Position numbers and translations under genes: made by a program
NCBI RefSeq assembly: GCF_003544835.1
Contig: NZ_CP032099.1
Location: 1,302,001 to 1,366,000, forward strand
DNA from: Aliarcobacter skirrowii CCUG 10374
GTDB taxonomy: Bacteria; Campylobacterota; Campylobacteria; Campylobacterales; Arcobacteraceae
DNA length: 64,000 bases
Direction of reading: 5' to 3'
The notes under the pieces: generated by a model
Databases searched by the model: none
Told to the model about the DNA's origin: nothing
The model's input: only the letters and a program-made list of their open reading frames with translations
Part shown: positions 56,896 through 64,000 of the stretch, piece after piece
Layout of the letters: each line of letters opens with the position of its first letter
How positions within the stretch are numbered: the first letter of the stretch is position 1

Positions 56896-57699
56896 CTAAA
56901 ACTCGATTAAATTCATCTCTTTTTTATAAAAAGTAACACACTTTTTATAGCCAATATCTTTTACTATTTTTACAGCTTCATCATAACCAAAACCAACATG
57001 CTCAACACTATGTGCATCTGAACCAAATGTTATGTTTATTCCTAAATCAAAAGCCTCTTCTAAAAGCTGTTTTGATGGATATAGTTCATTTATTGGTTTT
57101 CTAAGTCCTGCTGGATTTATCTCTAAAACCATATTTGATTTTTTTATCTGTTTTAAACTATCTTTTGCAATTAATCTTATATCTTTTTTTGGTAAAAATT
57201 TGAAAACTTTTATCAAATCCAAATGCCCAACTATTTGAAAATAGTTTGTTTTTGCCATAGCTTCTATTGCTTCAAAGTAATCTTCCCAAATTTTATCTAT
57301 ATCAACACTTTTATAAACACCAATAAATTCAGGATTATCAAATCCCCACATTTCGTTTTTATTTTGTAAAAAGTGAACTGAACCTATTAGATAATCAACA
57401 TTGGCATTTAAAATCTCATCAAGCATAAAGCCATTTAAAAAATCAACTTCATAGGCTAATAAAACTTTGATTTTATCTTTATACTTCTCTTTTGCTTCAT
57501 TTACCCATTTTTCGTAAATATTTCGCTCTTCAAGTTTCATTCTATATTTTGGATCAAAATTCATAGGAGCATGACATGCAAATCCATACTCATTTATTCC
57601 TAGTTCTATTGCTCTTTTTACATACTCTTCAACAGTTCCAGTTGCGTGGTTACAAAGTGTTGTGTGATTGTGTAGATCTACTCTTGTTTTTTTACTCAT
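56896..57699 (-). CDS. PHP-family histidinol-phosphatase (HisJ-like)
   Basis: A 267-residue PHP-domain phosphatase. VDLHNHTTLCNHATGTVEEYV supplies the first His pair, FACHAPMNFDP follows, then GSVHFLQ, IVGHLDLIKVF and FGSDAHSVEHVG, the usual metal ligands. HisJ dephosphorylates histidinol phosphate in histidine synthesis; other PHP phosphatases look similar, so the substrate is moderately sure. It overlaps moaE's 3' end by 4 bp and probably shares its transcript. Confidence 0.82.
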   Translation of the reverse strand: MSKKTRVDLHNHTTLCNHATGTVEEYVKRAIELGINEYGFACHAPMNFDPKYRMKLEERNIYEKWVNEAKEKYKDKIKVLLAYEVDFLNGFMLDEILNANVDYLIGSVHFLQNKNEMWGFDNPEFIGVYKSVDIDKIWEDYFEAIEAMAKTNYFQIVGHLDLIKVFKFLPKKDIRLIAKDSLKQIKKSNMVLEINPAGLRKPINELYPSKQLLEEAFDLGINITFGSDAHSVEHVGFGYDEAVKIVKDIGYKKCVTFYKKEMNLIEF

Positions 57700-58145
57700 G
57701 ATAAAATCCCAGCACCATCTATTTTTTGGCTTCTATCTTTTGCATAAATTCTTTTATTATCTCTTAAATCATATTTCCAAATAGGAGCATTTTTTTTAAA
57801 ATCTTCTACAAACTCATCTATTAGCTCTAAAGCAACTCTTCTTTGAGGGCTACAAACACCAGCTATGTATGAGCTTTCATGATTTTTTACATCTCCAAGG
57901 CTGTGAGCTAGAAAAACTATTGCATCTTTAGTTTTTGCTTTTTCTTGCCATGAAGCAAACCATTTTTTTAAAATAGGTTCATAAATATCAAAAGATAAAC
58001 CATCTATTCCATTTTCATCTCTTACAATGCCAACAAAAGTTATAAACGCACCATAATTTAGATTTTTATATTTTTCATACCAAGAGTTATGAATTTTCTC
58101 TATATTTAAGCTTCCTTTGTGAAGCTGTAAATCTTGTTTAAACAT
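57696..58145 (-). CDS. moaE: Molybdopterin synthase catalytic subunit
   Basis: MoaE with MoaD converts precursor Z to molybdopterin. The protein from the ATG at 58145 (MFKQDLQLHKGSL) has 149 residues. It shows YGAFITFVGIVRDENG, LSFDIYEPILKKWF, AHSLGDVKNHESSYIAGVCSPQRR and PIWKYDLRDNK near the C-terminus, all family positions, with Lys residues that contact the MoaD tail. The earlier start at 58160 would overlap moaD. It begins 2 nt after the moaD stop. Confidence 0.93.
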   Translation of the reverse strand: MFKQDLQLHKGSLNIEKIHNSWYEKYKNLNYGAFITFVGIVRDENGIDGLSFDIYEPILKKWFASWQEKAKTKDAIVFLAHSLGDVKNHESSYIAGVCSPQRRVALELIDEFVEDFKKNAPIWKYDLRDNKRIYAKDRSQKIDGAGILS

Positions 58146-58147
58146 AA

Positions 58148-58369
58148 TCAACCACCACAAACAGGAGGAAGTAAACTTACTTTATCTCCACTTTTCAATT
58201 CAACATCTTTTGAGCTAACTAAACAATCATTTATAGCAACTGCACAAGTCTCAAGCCAAGAAGATACTTTCTCATCATTTTTTAAAATATCTGATAACTC
58301 TTTTAAATTTTTTATATCTAAATTCATATCCTCTTTATTTATTGGACCTAAAAATTCAATTTTTATCAT
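58148..58369 (-). CDS. moaD: Molybdopterin synthase sulfur carrier subunit
   Basis: A 73-residue ubiquitin-fold sulfur carrier ending in VCGG; the double Gly is the site of thiocarboxylation. Internal ELKSGDKVSLLPPV is the family pattern. It is just upstream of moaE. The rest of the molybdopterin pathway is not in the window. Confidence 0.92.
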   Translation of the reverse strand: MIKIEFLGPINKEDMNLDIKNLKELSDILKNDEKVSSWLETCAVAINDCLVSSKDVELKSGDKVSLLPPVCGG

Positions 58370-58442
58370 CTCAACACCTTTTTATAATCATTTTTGTACT
58401 ATTATAGCCACTTTAAATTAAAACAATTAAGGCAACAAAGCT

Positions 58443-59108
58443 ATGATATTCTCAAAGATTGATTTTATAAACCTATTACCTTTTCACATTTATATCAAAA
58501 AAAATATAAAATCAAATCAACTTAAATCAAGTATTGAGTACAAAAAATCTTATCCATCAAAAATTACAAATAGTTTTAAAAAAAGAAAAACTCACAGTGC
58601 TTTTATCTCTTCAATTGGTTCAAGAAATGAGAAATTTCTTGATTTTGGAATAGTTGCAAGAGATTATGTGGATTCTGTTTTAATCTTACCAAATAGAAAA
58701 AATAAAGATGATTTTCAATCAAAAACTTCAAATGCACTAGCAAAAGTTTTAGAGCTAGATGGCGAAGTAATCATTGGAGATAAGGCTTTAAAGTTTTATC
58801 ATGACAACAAAGATGAAGAGTTTATAGATTTAGCTAAACAGTGGCAAAATAGATACAATCTTCCTTTTGTATTTTCAGTTTTATGCTACAACAAATATGA
58901 GAGTAGATTAAAAAAACTTACAAAAAATTTTGATAAAAGAAAAATCAAAATTCCTCAATATATTTTAGAGCATTACTCAAAAAGAAGTGGTATTTCAAAG
59001 AAAAATATTTTGGATTATCTTACAAAAATTGATTATGATATTGGGTATAAAGAGAAACGCGCTTTAAAACTATTTTTAAAACTTACAAAACAAAAGGGGA
59101 TTATTTGA
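58443..59108 (+). CDS. mqnA: Chorismate dehydratase MqnA (futalosine menaquinone pathway)
   Basis: MqnA removes water from chorismate in the first step of the futalosine route to menaquinone, the route used by Campylobacterota. The 221-residue periplasmic-binding-like fold shows FSKIDFINLLPFH near the start, HSAFISSIGSR, GDKALKFY, LAKQWQNRYNLPFVFSVLC and the C-terminal DYLTKIDYDIGYKEKRALKLF. It is shorter than some MqnA (about 270) and diverged at its N-terminus. Its stop overlaps the TTG start of uppP. Confidence 0.85.
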   Translation: MIFSKIDFINLLPFHIYIKKNIKSNQLKSSIEYKKSYPSKITNSFKKRKTHSAFISSIGSRNEKFLDFGIVARDYVDSVLILPNRKNKDDFQSKTSNALAKVLELDGEVIIGDKALKFYHDNKDEEFIDLAKQWQNRYNLPFVFSVLCYNKYESRLKKLTKNFDKRKIKIPQYILEHYSKRSGISKKNILDYLTKIDYDIGYKEKRALKLFLKLTKQKGII

Positions 59109-59872
59109 ATATATTTGATGCAATTTGGTTAGGAATTATAGAGGGAGTTACTGAGTTTATACCAGTATCATCAACGGGACACTTAATAGTTTTAAGTGAG
59201 TTTTTGGGAATTGAACAAAACAGTGTAAATAAAGCTTTTGAGATTATTATTCAATTTGCTGCTATTATGGCTTTGGTTTTTGTATATCCATCTAAATTTA
59301 CATTTAAACATATAAATTTATGGATGAAAATTGCACTAGCATTTTTGCCTATAGGAGTAGTTGGATTTTTGTTTTCAAACCAAATAAAAGAGCTATTTTC
59401 TATAGAGATTGTAGCTTGGATGTTTATTCTTGGTGGAGTTATATTTTTAATAGTTGAGAAGTTTTATGATGAGAATAAAAAACATATAACAGATGTTGAA
59501 GATGTGAGTTACAAACAAGCTTTATTTATTGGTATTGCTCAAATAGCTGCACTAATACCTGGTACTAGCAGAGCAGGAGCTAGTATAATTGGAGCCATGA
59601 TTGTAGGATTTAATAGAAAAGCAAGTGCTGAATTCTCTTTTTTACTTGCTGTTCCTGTTATGTGTGCAACAACTTTTTATGATGTTTATAAGCACCACGC
59701 GCAAATACTTCAAGATGGAAATTTTATAAATCTAGCTGTTGGTTTTGTGACATCTTTTGTTGTTGCTTATTTGGTAATAAAACTGTTTTTGAAGTTTTTA
59801 GAGAGATTTACCTTTGTAGCTTTTGGGATTTATAGAATTGTTTTTGGAGTTTTGATACTTTTGTTGTTTTAA
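59105..59872 (+). CDS. uppP: Undecaprenyl-diphosphatase
   Basis: UppP recycles the lipid carrier for peptidoglycan by removing one phosphate from undecaprenyl diphosphate. The 255-residue membrane protein has EGVTEFIPVSSTGHLIVL and PGTSRAGASIIGAMI, the two catalytic motifs, and about eight hydrophobic segments. The start is TTG at 59105 inside the mqnA stop (TTGA), with AGGGGA upstream. The 170-bp space after it, rich in A and T, holds no gene. Confidence 0.97.
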   Translation: MNIFDAIWLGIIEGVTEFIPVSSTGHLIVLSEFLGIEQNSVNKAFEIIIQFAAIMALVFVYPSKFTFKHINLWMKIALAFLPIGVVGFLFSNQIKELFSIEIVAWMFILGGVIFLIVEKFYDENKKHITDVEDVSYKQALFIGIAQIAALIPGTSRAGASIIGAMIVGFNRKASAEFSFLLAVPVMCATTFYDVYKHHAQILQDGNFINLAVGFVTSFVVAYLVIKLFLKFLERFTFVAFGIYRIVFGVLILLLF

Positions 59873-60041
59873 AAAATTTATTTATTATAAAACCATTGTT
59901 ATGATAACTTAGGTTTTTATAATAAATATTGATAGACTAAAATTTAATAATCTGTTCTGTTTTCATTTTGTTTAATAAAATTAAATAAAAATACTTTAAA
60001 AAACTACAAAGATTTAACTTTGAAGTTTACAAAGTAAATCT

Positions 60042-60648
60042 TTAAAGAAAAAATCCAAAAGGAATAGCGATAAGATTTTCTCTAAACTCCATAATCATAT
60101 CACCATTGTAAAAAACAATACCTAAGCACTCTTTTTCATATCTATTTTGAAAATCTATAATATGTTTAAAATCATCTTTTTTTACACTACTACTTTGCTT
60201 TACTTCAATAGCTAAATAGATATTTTCATTTGGTTTATCGTTTTTTTCTTTTGAACTAAGAGGTAAAAGTTTCAGTTCACAAAGTCTTCCTGCAAGACTA
60301 TCCTTACTATCTTTATGGTCTAAAACATTGCTACTTCCAGTTAATAGAAAACTTCCATTTTTTTCTATTTGGATCAATTTGAATTTTTATATATTCCAAA
60401 ATTGTAGGAACTTTTTGTATTTCATCAATACAAATTGGAAGTTCAAGATTTTTTAAAAAAGCTTTTGGATTCTCTTTTGCATAAAGTCTTAATTCTCCAT
60501 CATCAAAAGTTATATAGTTTTTAAATTTTTCTATTGCTAATGTAGATTTTCCAACTTGTCTTGAACCATATAATAAAACAACGGGAAAAGTATCAAGTGC
60601 TAGATTTAAGATATTTTCTAAACTTCTTTTTTTCATTTTTACCACCAT
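60042..60648 (-). pseudogene. Decayed DUF4143 AAA-ATPase gene (frameshift plus internal deletion)
   Basis: The start at 60648 (MKKRSLENILNLALDTFPV) leads into an intact P-loop (GSRQVGKSTLAIEKF) and Walker B (CIDEIQKVPTILEYIKIQID), which breaks at 60358-60364, a run of seven T (A on the coding strand). The next frame continues the family exactly (NGSFLLTGSSNVL, DSLAGRLCELKLLPLS), but then jumps to the C-terminal IYLAIEVKQSSSVKKDDFKHI. About 200 residues usual between those parts are missing. Restoring six A would rejoin the two frames. The two lesions mark it as a pseudogene, next to an intact relative. Confidence 0.8.
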
Positions 60649-60709
60649 AGGGTTAATATTTTTACCACTATGCTATATAAAATATTAAAAAACAGAAAAT
60701 GAGTTAAAT

Positions 60710-62020
60710 TTAATCAAAATTTAACCACTCTAATATATTTTTTACTTCAATCTCTTGTTTGTTATATAAAAATTTACTACTTTTATCTTCACTAATAATA
60801 ATAGATTTTACATCTATAAGATTTAATTCATCTACAGTTTTGCTGAAAACTTCAAGCTCTCTTTTTTTTGTTTTATCATTTTCCAAAGATTTTGAAACTT
60901 GAATTAGTTTTTCTATTTTATTGTTTTTTGCTACTACAAAATCGATTTCTAAACCATTTTGTGTTTTATAATAATATATTTCAAATCCTCTTCTTAAAAG
61001 TTCTAAAGCAACAATAGTTTCAAGATTTGAACCTTTAAATTTTAAATTTGCAACTCTATAAAGATTTGATAAACCTAAATCTGCACTATAATATTTTTTA
61101 TCATTTAAATTTTGTTTCCTCAAGGAGTAATCAAACTTTTTTATCTCAAAAATCATATAGGCATTTTTTAAATATTCTATATAATCTCTTGCCATATCAA
61201 AAGATATTTTAAAACTATTCTTTATTTTTGTAATACTTTGAATAATTCCACTATTGCTTAATAAAAATGCAGATATCTCTTCTAAAATTGTAAAGTTATT
61301 TAATTTATATCTTGCAACAATATCATTTAAAAGTATGCTCTCTTTGTATGTATTTAGTAGTTCTTTTTTACTATTTTTATCATAATCTAAAATCTTTGGA
61401 AATGAGCCAAATTCTAAATACTCTTCAAAAGCCCTATTAAGCTCTATCTTTTTATCTACAAAATCCAGTTTTGAAGATATTTTTATATCTTTAAAGTATA
61501 AAAACTCTTTAAAGCTAAGTGGAAAAACTTCAACACTTAAATATCTTCCGCTTAAACTTGTTGCTATCTCTTTGCTTAGCATTGATGAGTTTGAGCCTGT
61601 TATTACGATATTTGATAACTTTAATTCATACTCTTTATTAACCCATTTTTCCCAATCTTGGATATTTTGTATCTCATCTAAAAATATATATGGTTTTTTA
61701 CTTGGATTTAAATATTCCAAATATACATCTTTTATTTTAGAAAGAAGTTCAACATTTAAACAGTTTGTAAATCTTGGATCTTCAAGATTTACAAATAAAA
61801 TATCATTTTTATCTATGCCTTCATCACACAAAATTTTTATCTGATTTACAAGAAGTGTTGATTTACCACATCTTCTTATTCCTTTCAAGACTACTATCTC
61901 ATCATTTTTAATAAAGGAATTAATCTTTTTATCATAATAATCTCTTGAAATAGTTTTTGGTAAATCTCTATTCCAATAGTTCCAATCATTTAAAACTTCT
62001 AATATTTCAAGTTTTTCCAT
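60710..62020 (-). CDS. DUF4143-type AAA ATPase with nuclease-like C-terminal domain
   Basis: A 436-residue ATP-binding protein. Walker A is GIRRCGKSTLLVNQ, Walker B KPYIFLDEIQNIQDWEKWV, and the sensor region ITGSNSSMLSKEIATSLSGRYLSVEVFPLS. The C-terminal domain has GLEIDFVVAKNNKIEKLIQVSKS, a PD-(D/E)XK-like pattern in which the usual Glu of E-x-K is Gln. Members are widespread, frequent in accessory islands, and without a firm role. An inverted repeat lies right upstream of its start. It sits between a pseudogene of the same family and murG. Confidence 0.85.
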   Translation of the reverse strand: MEKLEILEVLNDWNYWNRDLPKTISRDYYDKKINSFIKNDEIVVLKGIRRCGKSTLLVNQIKILCDEGIDKNDILFVNLEDPRFTNCLNVELLSKIKDVYLEYLNPSKKPYIFLDEIQNIQDWEKWVNKEYELKLSNIVITGSNSSMLSKEIATSLSGRYLSVEVFPLSFKEFLYFKDIKISSKLDFVDKKIELNRAFEEYLEFGSFPKILDYDKNSKKELLNTYKESILLNDIVARYKLNNFTILEEISAFLLSNSGIIQSITKIKNSFKISFDMARDYIEYLKNAYMIFEIKKFDYSLRKQNLNDKKYYSADLGLSNLYRVANLKFKGSNLETIVALELLRRGFEIYYYKTQNGLEIDFVVAKNNKIEKLIQVSKSLENDKTKKRELEVFSKTVDELNLIDVKSIIISEDKSSKFLYNKQEIEVKNILEWLNFD

Positions 62021-62029
62021 GTGATTTCC

Positions 62030-62063
62030 TTATAAATTGTATGTTATATCCTACAATTTATAA
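62030..62063. promoter_or_regulatory. Inverted repeat upstream of the DUF4143 ATPase
   Basis: TTATAAATTGTA and TACAATTTATAA are perfect 12-bp arms spaced by 10 nt, ending 10 bp before the ATPase start. Part of the arm repeats again at about 62068-62077 (ATTGTATGTT). It could be an operator; nothing else is known. Confidence 0.45.
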
Positions 62064-62113
62064 ACTTATTGTATGTTTAATCTTTCAAATTCAATTTAAA
62101 ATTTATCAAAGAG

Positions 62114-63136
62114 TTAATTATTTAAAATATCATCTACAATTTTTTCTATAGCATTTGGTTTAATAAACTCTTTTAAACCAGTGCTAATTTTCTCTATATT
62201 GCTATTTAAACACTCAAAAAAGTAGTTCTCATCTAGCTCATCTTCACTTTGCAAAAAACATAAGTTTTTTTCAAACAAAGCTTTTGCATTGTAGTATTGA
62301 TGATTTTGCGCTGCATATTTAAATGGTATAAAAAAAGTTGGAAGATTGTTTGCGCAAAGTTCAAAAAGTGTTGAAGCACCAGCACGGCTTACACAAAAAT
62401 CTGCTTCACTCATTTTTGTTAAAATATCTTTTGAAAAATCAAAAACATCTGCATTTATTCCAAGTTTCTCATACTCACTTTTTACTCTTAAAAAGTCATT
62501 TTTTCCAGCTTGATGAACTATTTTTATACCCATTTCGTTTAATTTTGGTGCGACTTTTAAAGCAAAGTTATTAATTGCAACTGCTCCTTGAGAGCCACCA
62601 AAAAATGCAACAGTTTTTATCTCTTTTCTCACTCTTGAGTTTTCAAAGAATTTGCTATCAACTGGATAATCTTTTATTGGTGAAAAATCATGAAAAGATG
62701 AGTAGGCTTTTTTTGTATATTTTAGAGTGATTTTATTTAAAGCACCAATTTTTGAGTTTTGTTCATGCAAATATAAATTGCAATCTTTTTTAAATATAGT
62801 TGCAAGTGAAGCTGCTGCTGCACTAAATCCACCAACAGATACAAGCTTTTGTACTCTATATTTTTTTAAAATTTTAAGACAAAAGATAGCTTTGTAAAAT
62901 ATATTTAAAAGTGAAAAAATCTTAAATATTCCTCTTTTATTTACAACTCCACTTGTATTTAAAAAAATCTTCTCTTTTAATCTATCATCATTTTCAAACC
63001 AAAACTTATCTTGTCCATAGCTTGAACCTATAAAAACAACTTCAAAACCTCTTTTTTTGAATTCAGATATAAAAACATCAGCAATTTTTAGATGACCTCC
63101 AGTTCCTCCACCTGTTATTACAACAACTTTACTCAA
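62114..63136 (-). CDS. murG: UDP-N-acetylglucosamine transferase MurG
   Basis: MurG adds GlcNAc to lipid I to make lipid II on the inner face of the membrane. The 340 residues show ITGGGTGGHLKIADVF at the N-terminus, VGGFSAAAASLA, YLHEQNSKIGALNK, FGGSQGAVAIN, VSRAGASTLFEL and IPFKYAAQNHQYYNA, all family motifs. It is slightly shorter than E. coli MurG (355). It overlaps the ftsW 3' end by 8 bp, matching the classic division cluster order. Confidence 0.97.
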   Translation of the reverse strand: MSKVVVITGGGTGGHLKIADVFISEFKKRGFEVVFIGSSYGQDKFWFENDDRLKEKIFLNTSGVVNKRGIFKIFSLLNIFYKAIFCLKILKKYRVQKLVSVGGFSAAAASLATIFKKDCNLYLHEQNSKIGALNKITLKYTKKAYSSFHDFSPIKDYPVDSKFFENSRVRKEIKTVAFFGGSQGAVAINNFALKVAPKLNEMGIKIVHQAGKNDFLRVKSEYEKLGINADVFDFSKDILTKMSEADFCVSRAGASTLFELCANNLPTFFIPFKYAAQNHQYYNAKALFEKNLCFLQSEDELDENYFFECLNSNIEKISTGLKEFIKPNAIEKIVDDILNN

Positions 63137-64000
63137 AACTATCTTCCTTTATTTTAGACTCAAGACTCTCTTTTTTTGCACATCTGCTTATTGACAAAAC
63201 CAAACCTATTGCAAAAGATGTTGCAAGAAGTGATGAACCACCATAAGATAACATTGGAACTGCTATTCCTTTTATTGGAATTAATCCTGAAATTCCAAAA
63301 GAGTTGATTAAAAAAGAGAATATCAACATCAAAGCAATTCCTGTTGAAAATAGATAAAAAATTTTATTATCTACATTTTTAGCTATTTTAAAAATTCTAT
63401 AAATAATCGCGAAAAATATTATTAAAACTAAAATAAAACCAAAATATCCAAGCTCTTCAGTAATTCCAGCAAGTACAAAGTCCGTATGAACTTCACTTAA
63501 AAATCCCATTTTTATCTCGCCAAAACCAATACCTTTGCCAAAAAAACCACCATTGTGAATTGCATTTAAAGATTGCATAACTTGATAAGGTTCAGGAAGA
63601 TTCTCTACTCTAAAATATTTTTCAGCAGATGCTGGAACAATTGATAAAAAAGTGTCTTGAACCATCGCCCACCAAGAGTGAAATCTATTTACCCTATGTG
63701 GAGCACTTATTATTAAACCTATAAACCCAATAAATCCTGCTAAAACTAAAATAAGCAATAACTTCAAAGATCTATTAGCAAAAACAATTAAAACTCCCAT
63801 AACAGCTGCCAAAAGTACAACTTGACCTAAATCTTTTTGAAAAAATGCTACAAACACAACAACCAAAAAGAAGATCATAAAATATGGAAACAAAAGCATA
63901 AACTCACTTACTAAAGTGGTTTTTGGTTTATCAATTACCTTTCTATAAAATGACCAAGATAAAAAATATATAAACCCTACTTTGAAAAATTCAACAGGAG
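63129..64000 (-). CDS. ftsW: Lipid II polymerase FtsW (SEDS family), 5' part beyond the window
   Basis: FtsW is the septal SEDS glycosyltransferase that polymerises lipid II. An internal ATG at 63899 is not the start: the frame stays open to the window edge, and the extra residues (PVEFFKVGFIYFLSWSFYRK) match the SEDS P-S/V-E-x-x-K motif. Further motifs are FQKDLGQ (with the catalytic Asp), GGFFGKGIGFGEIKMGFLSEVHTDFVLAGITEELG, and LPMLSYGGSSLL-like VPMLSYGGSSLLATSF. Its proximity to murG supports FtsW over RodA. About 100 N-terminal residues are missing. Confidence 0.92.
   Translation of the reverse strand, partial: PVEFFKVGFIYFLSWSFYRKVIDKPKTTLVSEFMLLFPYFMIFFLVVVFVAFFQKDLGQVVLLAAVMGVLIVFANRSLKLLLILVLAGFIGFIGLIISAPHRVNRFHSWWAMVQDTFLSIVPASAEKYFRVENLPEPYQVMQSLNAIHNGGFFGKGIGFGEIKMGFLSEVHTDFVLAGITEELGYFGFILVLIIFFAIIYRIFKIAKNVDNKIFYLFSTGIALMLIFSFLINSFGISGLIPIKGIAVPMLSYGGSSLLATSFAIGLVLSISRCAKKESLESKIKEDSFE

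Noticed and set aside
59873-60041. Possible gene or RNA in the AT-rich gap after uppP
   Set aside because: No open frame with a ribosome-binding site and only weak repeats; it looks like spacer at the border of an accessory region.
60042-60377. A separate short gene starting at 60377
   Set aside because: Its first residues continue the upstream ATPase motif in another frame, so it is the second half of one broken gene.

Overview
This window is chromosomal DNA from a Campylobacterota (epsilonproteobacterial) bacterium, most likely Arcobacter/Aliarcobacter-like. The evidence is the very low GC content, A/T-ending codons, a Campylobacter-type major porin, MqnA of the futalosine menaquinone route, and gene orders I recall from Campylobacter jejuni: pyrH-rpoZ-spoT-tyrS-nitronate monooxygenase-amidase, rplY-pth-LptF/G permease, folD-lepB, greA-tcdA-cheV and lon-bamD-proC-ctsT. 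Species assignment is inference; no rRNA or tRNA gene was seen. Genes are packed tightly, many overlap by ATGA or GTGA, and no gap without a gene exceeds about 300 bases.

Layout. 1-1618: a zinc uptake locus (DUF1007 protein, ZnuA, divergent Fur-family regulator) with two matching palindromes between the divergent genes. 1675-8919: pyrH, rpoZ, spoT, tyrS, a nitronate monooxygenase and a periplasmic amidase whose signal peptide seems to begin at an ATT codon. 8882-11509 (minus): Nudix hydrolase, LptF/G permease, pth, rplY. 11666-16190 (plus): folD, lepB, rpiB, a 34-residue membrane peptide coupled to an HD protein, a small membrane protein and nth. 16183-19301 (minus): a hybrid kinase with HPt domain and a REC-GGDEF cyclase. 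19412-27683: uvrB, an LpxH-like phosphoesterase, greA, tcdA, cheV, argH, a second GGDEF protein and a CBS protein.

27739-34094 is an iron-sulfur assembly region: a sufBCDSE-sufT operon diverges from a NifU-like protein whose N-terminal scaffold domain has lost all three IscU-type cysteines. Two similar palindromes lie between them. 34173-50032 mixes core genes (porin, biotin carboxylase, AEC transporter, PAS chemoreceptor, rhomboid protease, lon, bamD, proC, three pseudopilin-like competence genes, rdgB, a YajR-like MFS exporter) with four toxin-antitoxin modules of different toxin families.

50047-64000: valS, a periplasmic rhodanese, a degenerate HD-GYP-like protein, a periplasmic metallo-beta-lactamase-fold protein, glnA, a PHP phosphatase, moaE/moaD, mqnA and uppP. 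An accessory island follows with one decayed and one intact DUF4143 ATPase, and then murG and the 3' part of ftsW. The cell-wall genes uppP, murG and ftsW therefore bracket the island. The main themes are metal and Fe-S homeostasis, c-di-GMP signalling and chemotaxis, envelope biogenesis, and scattered toxin-antitoxin or ATPase accessory genes.
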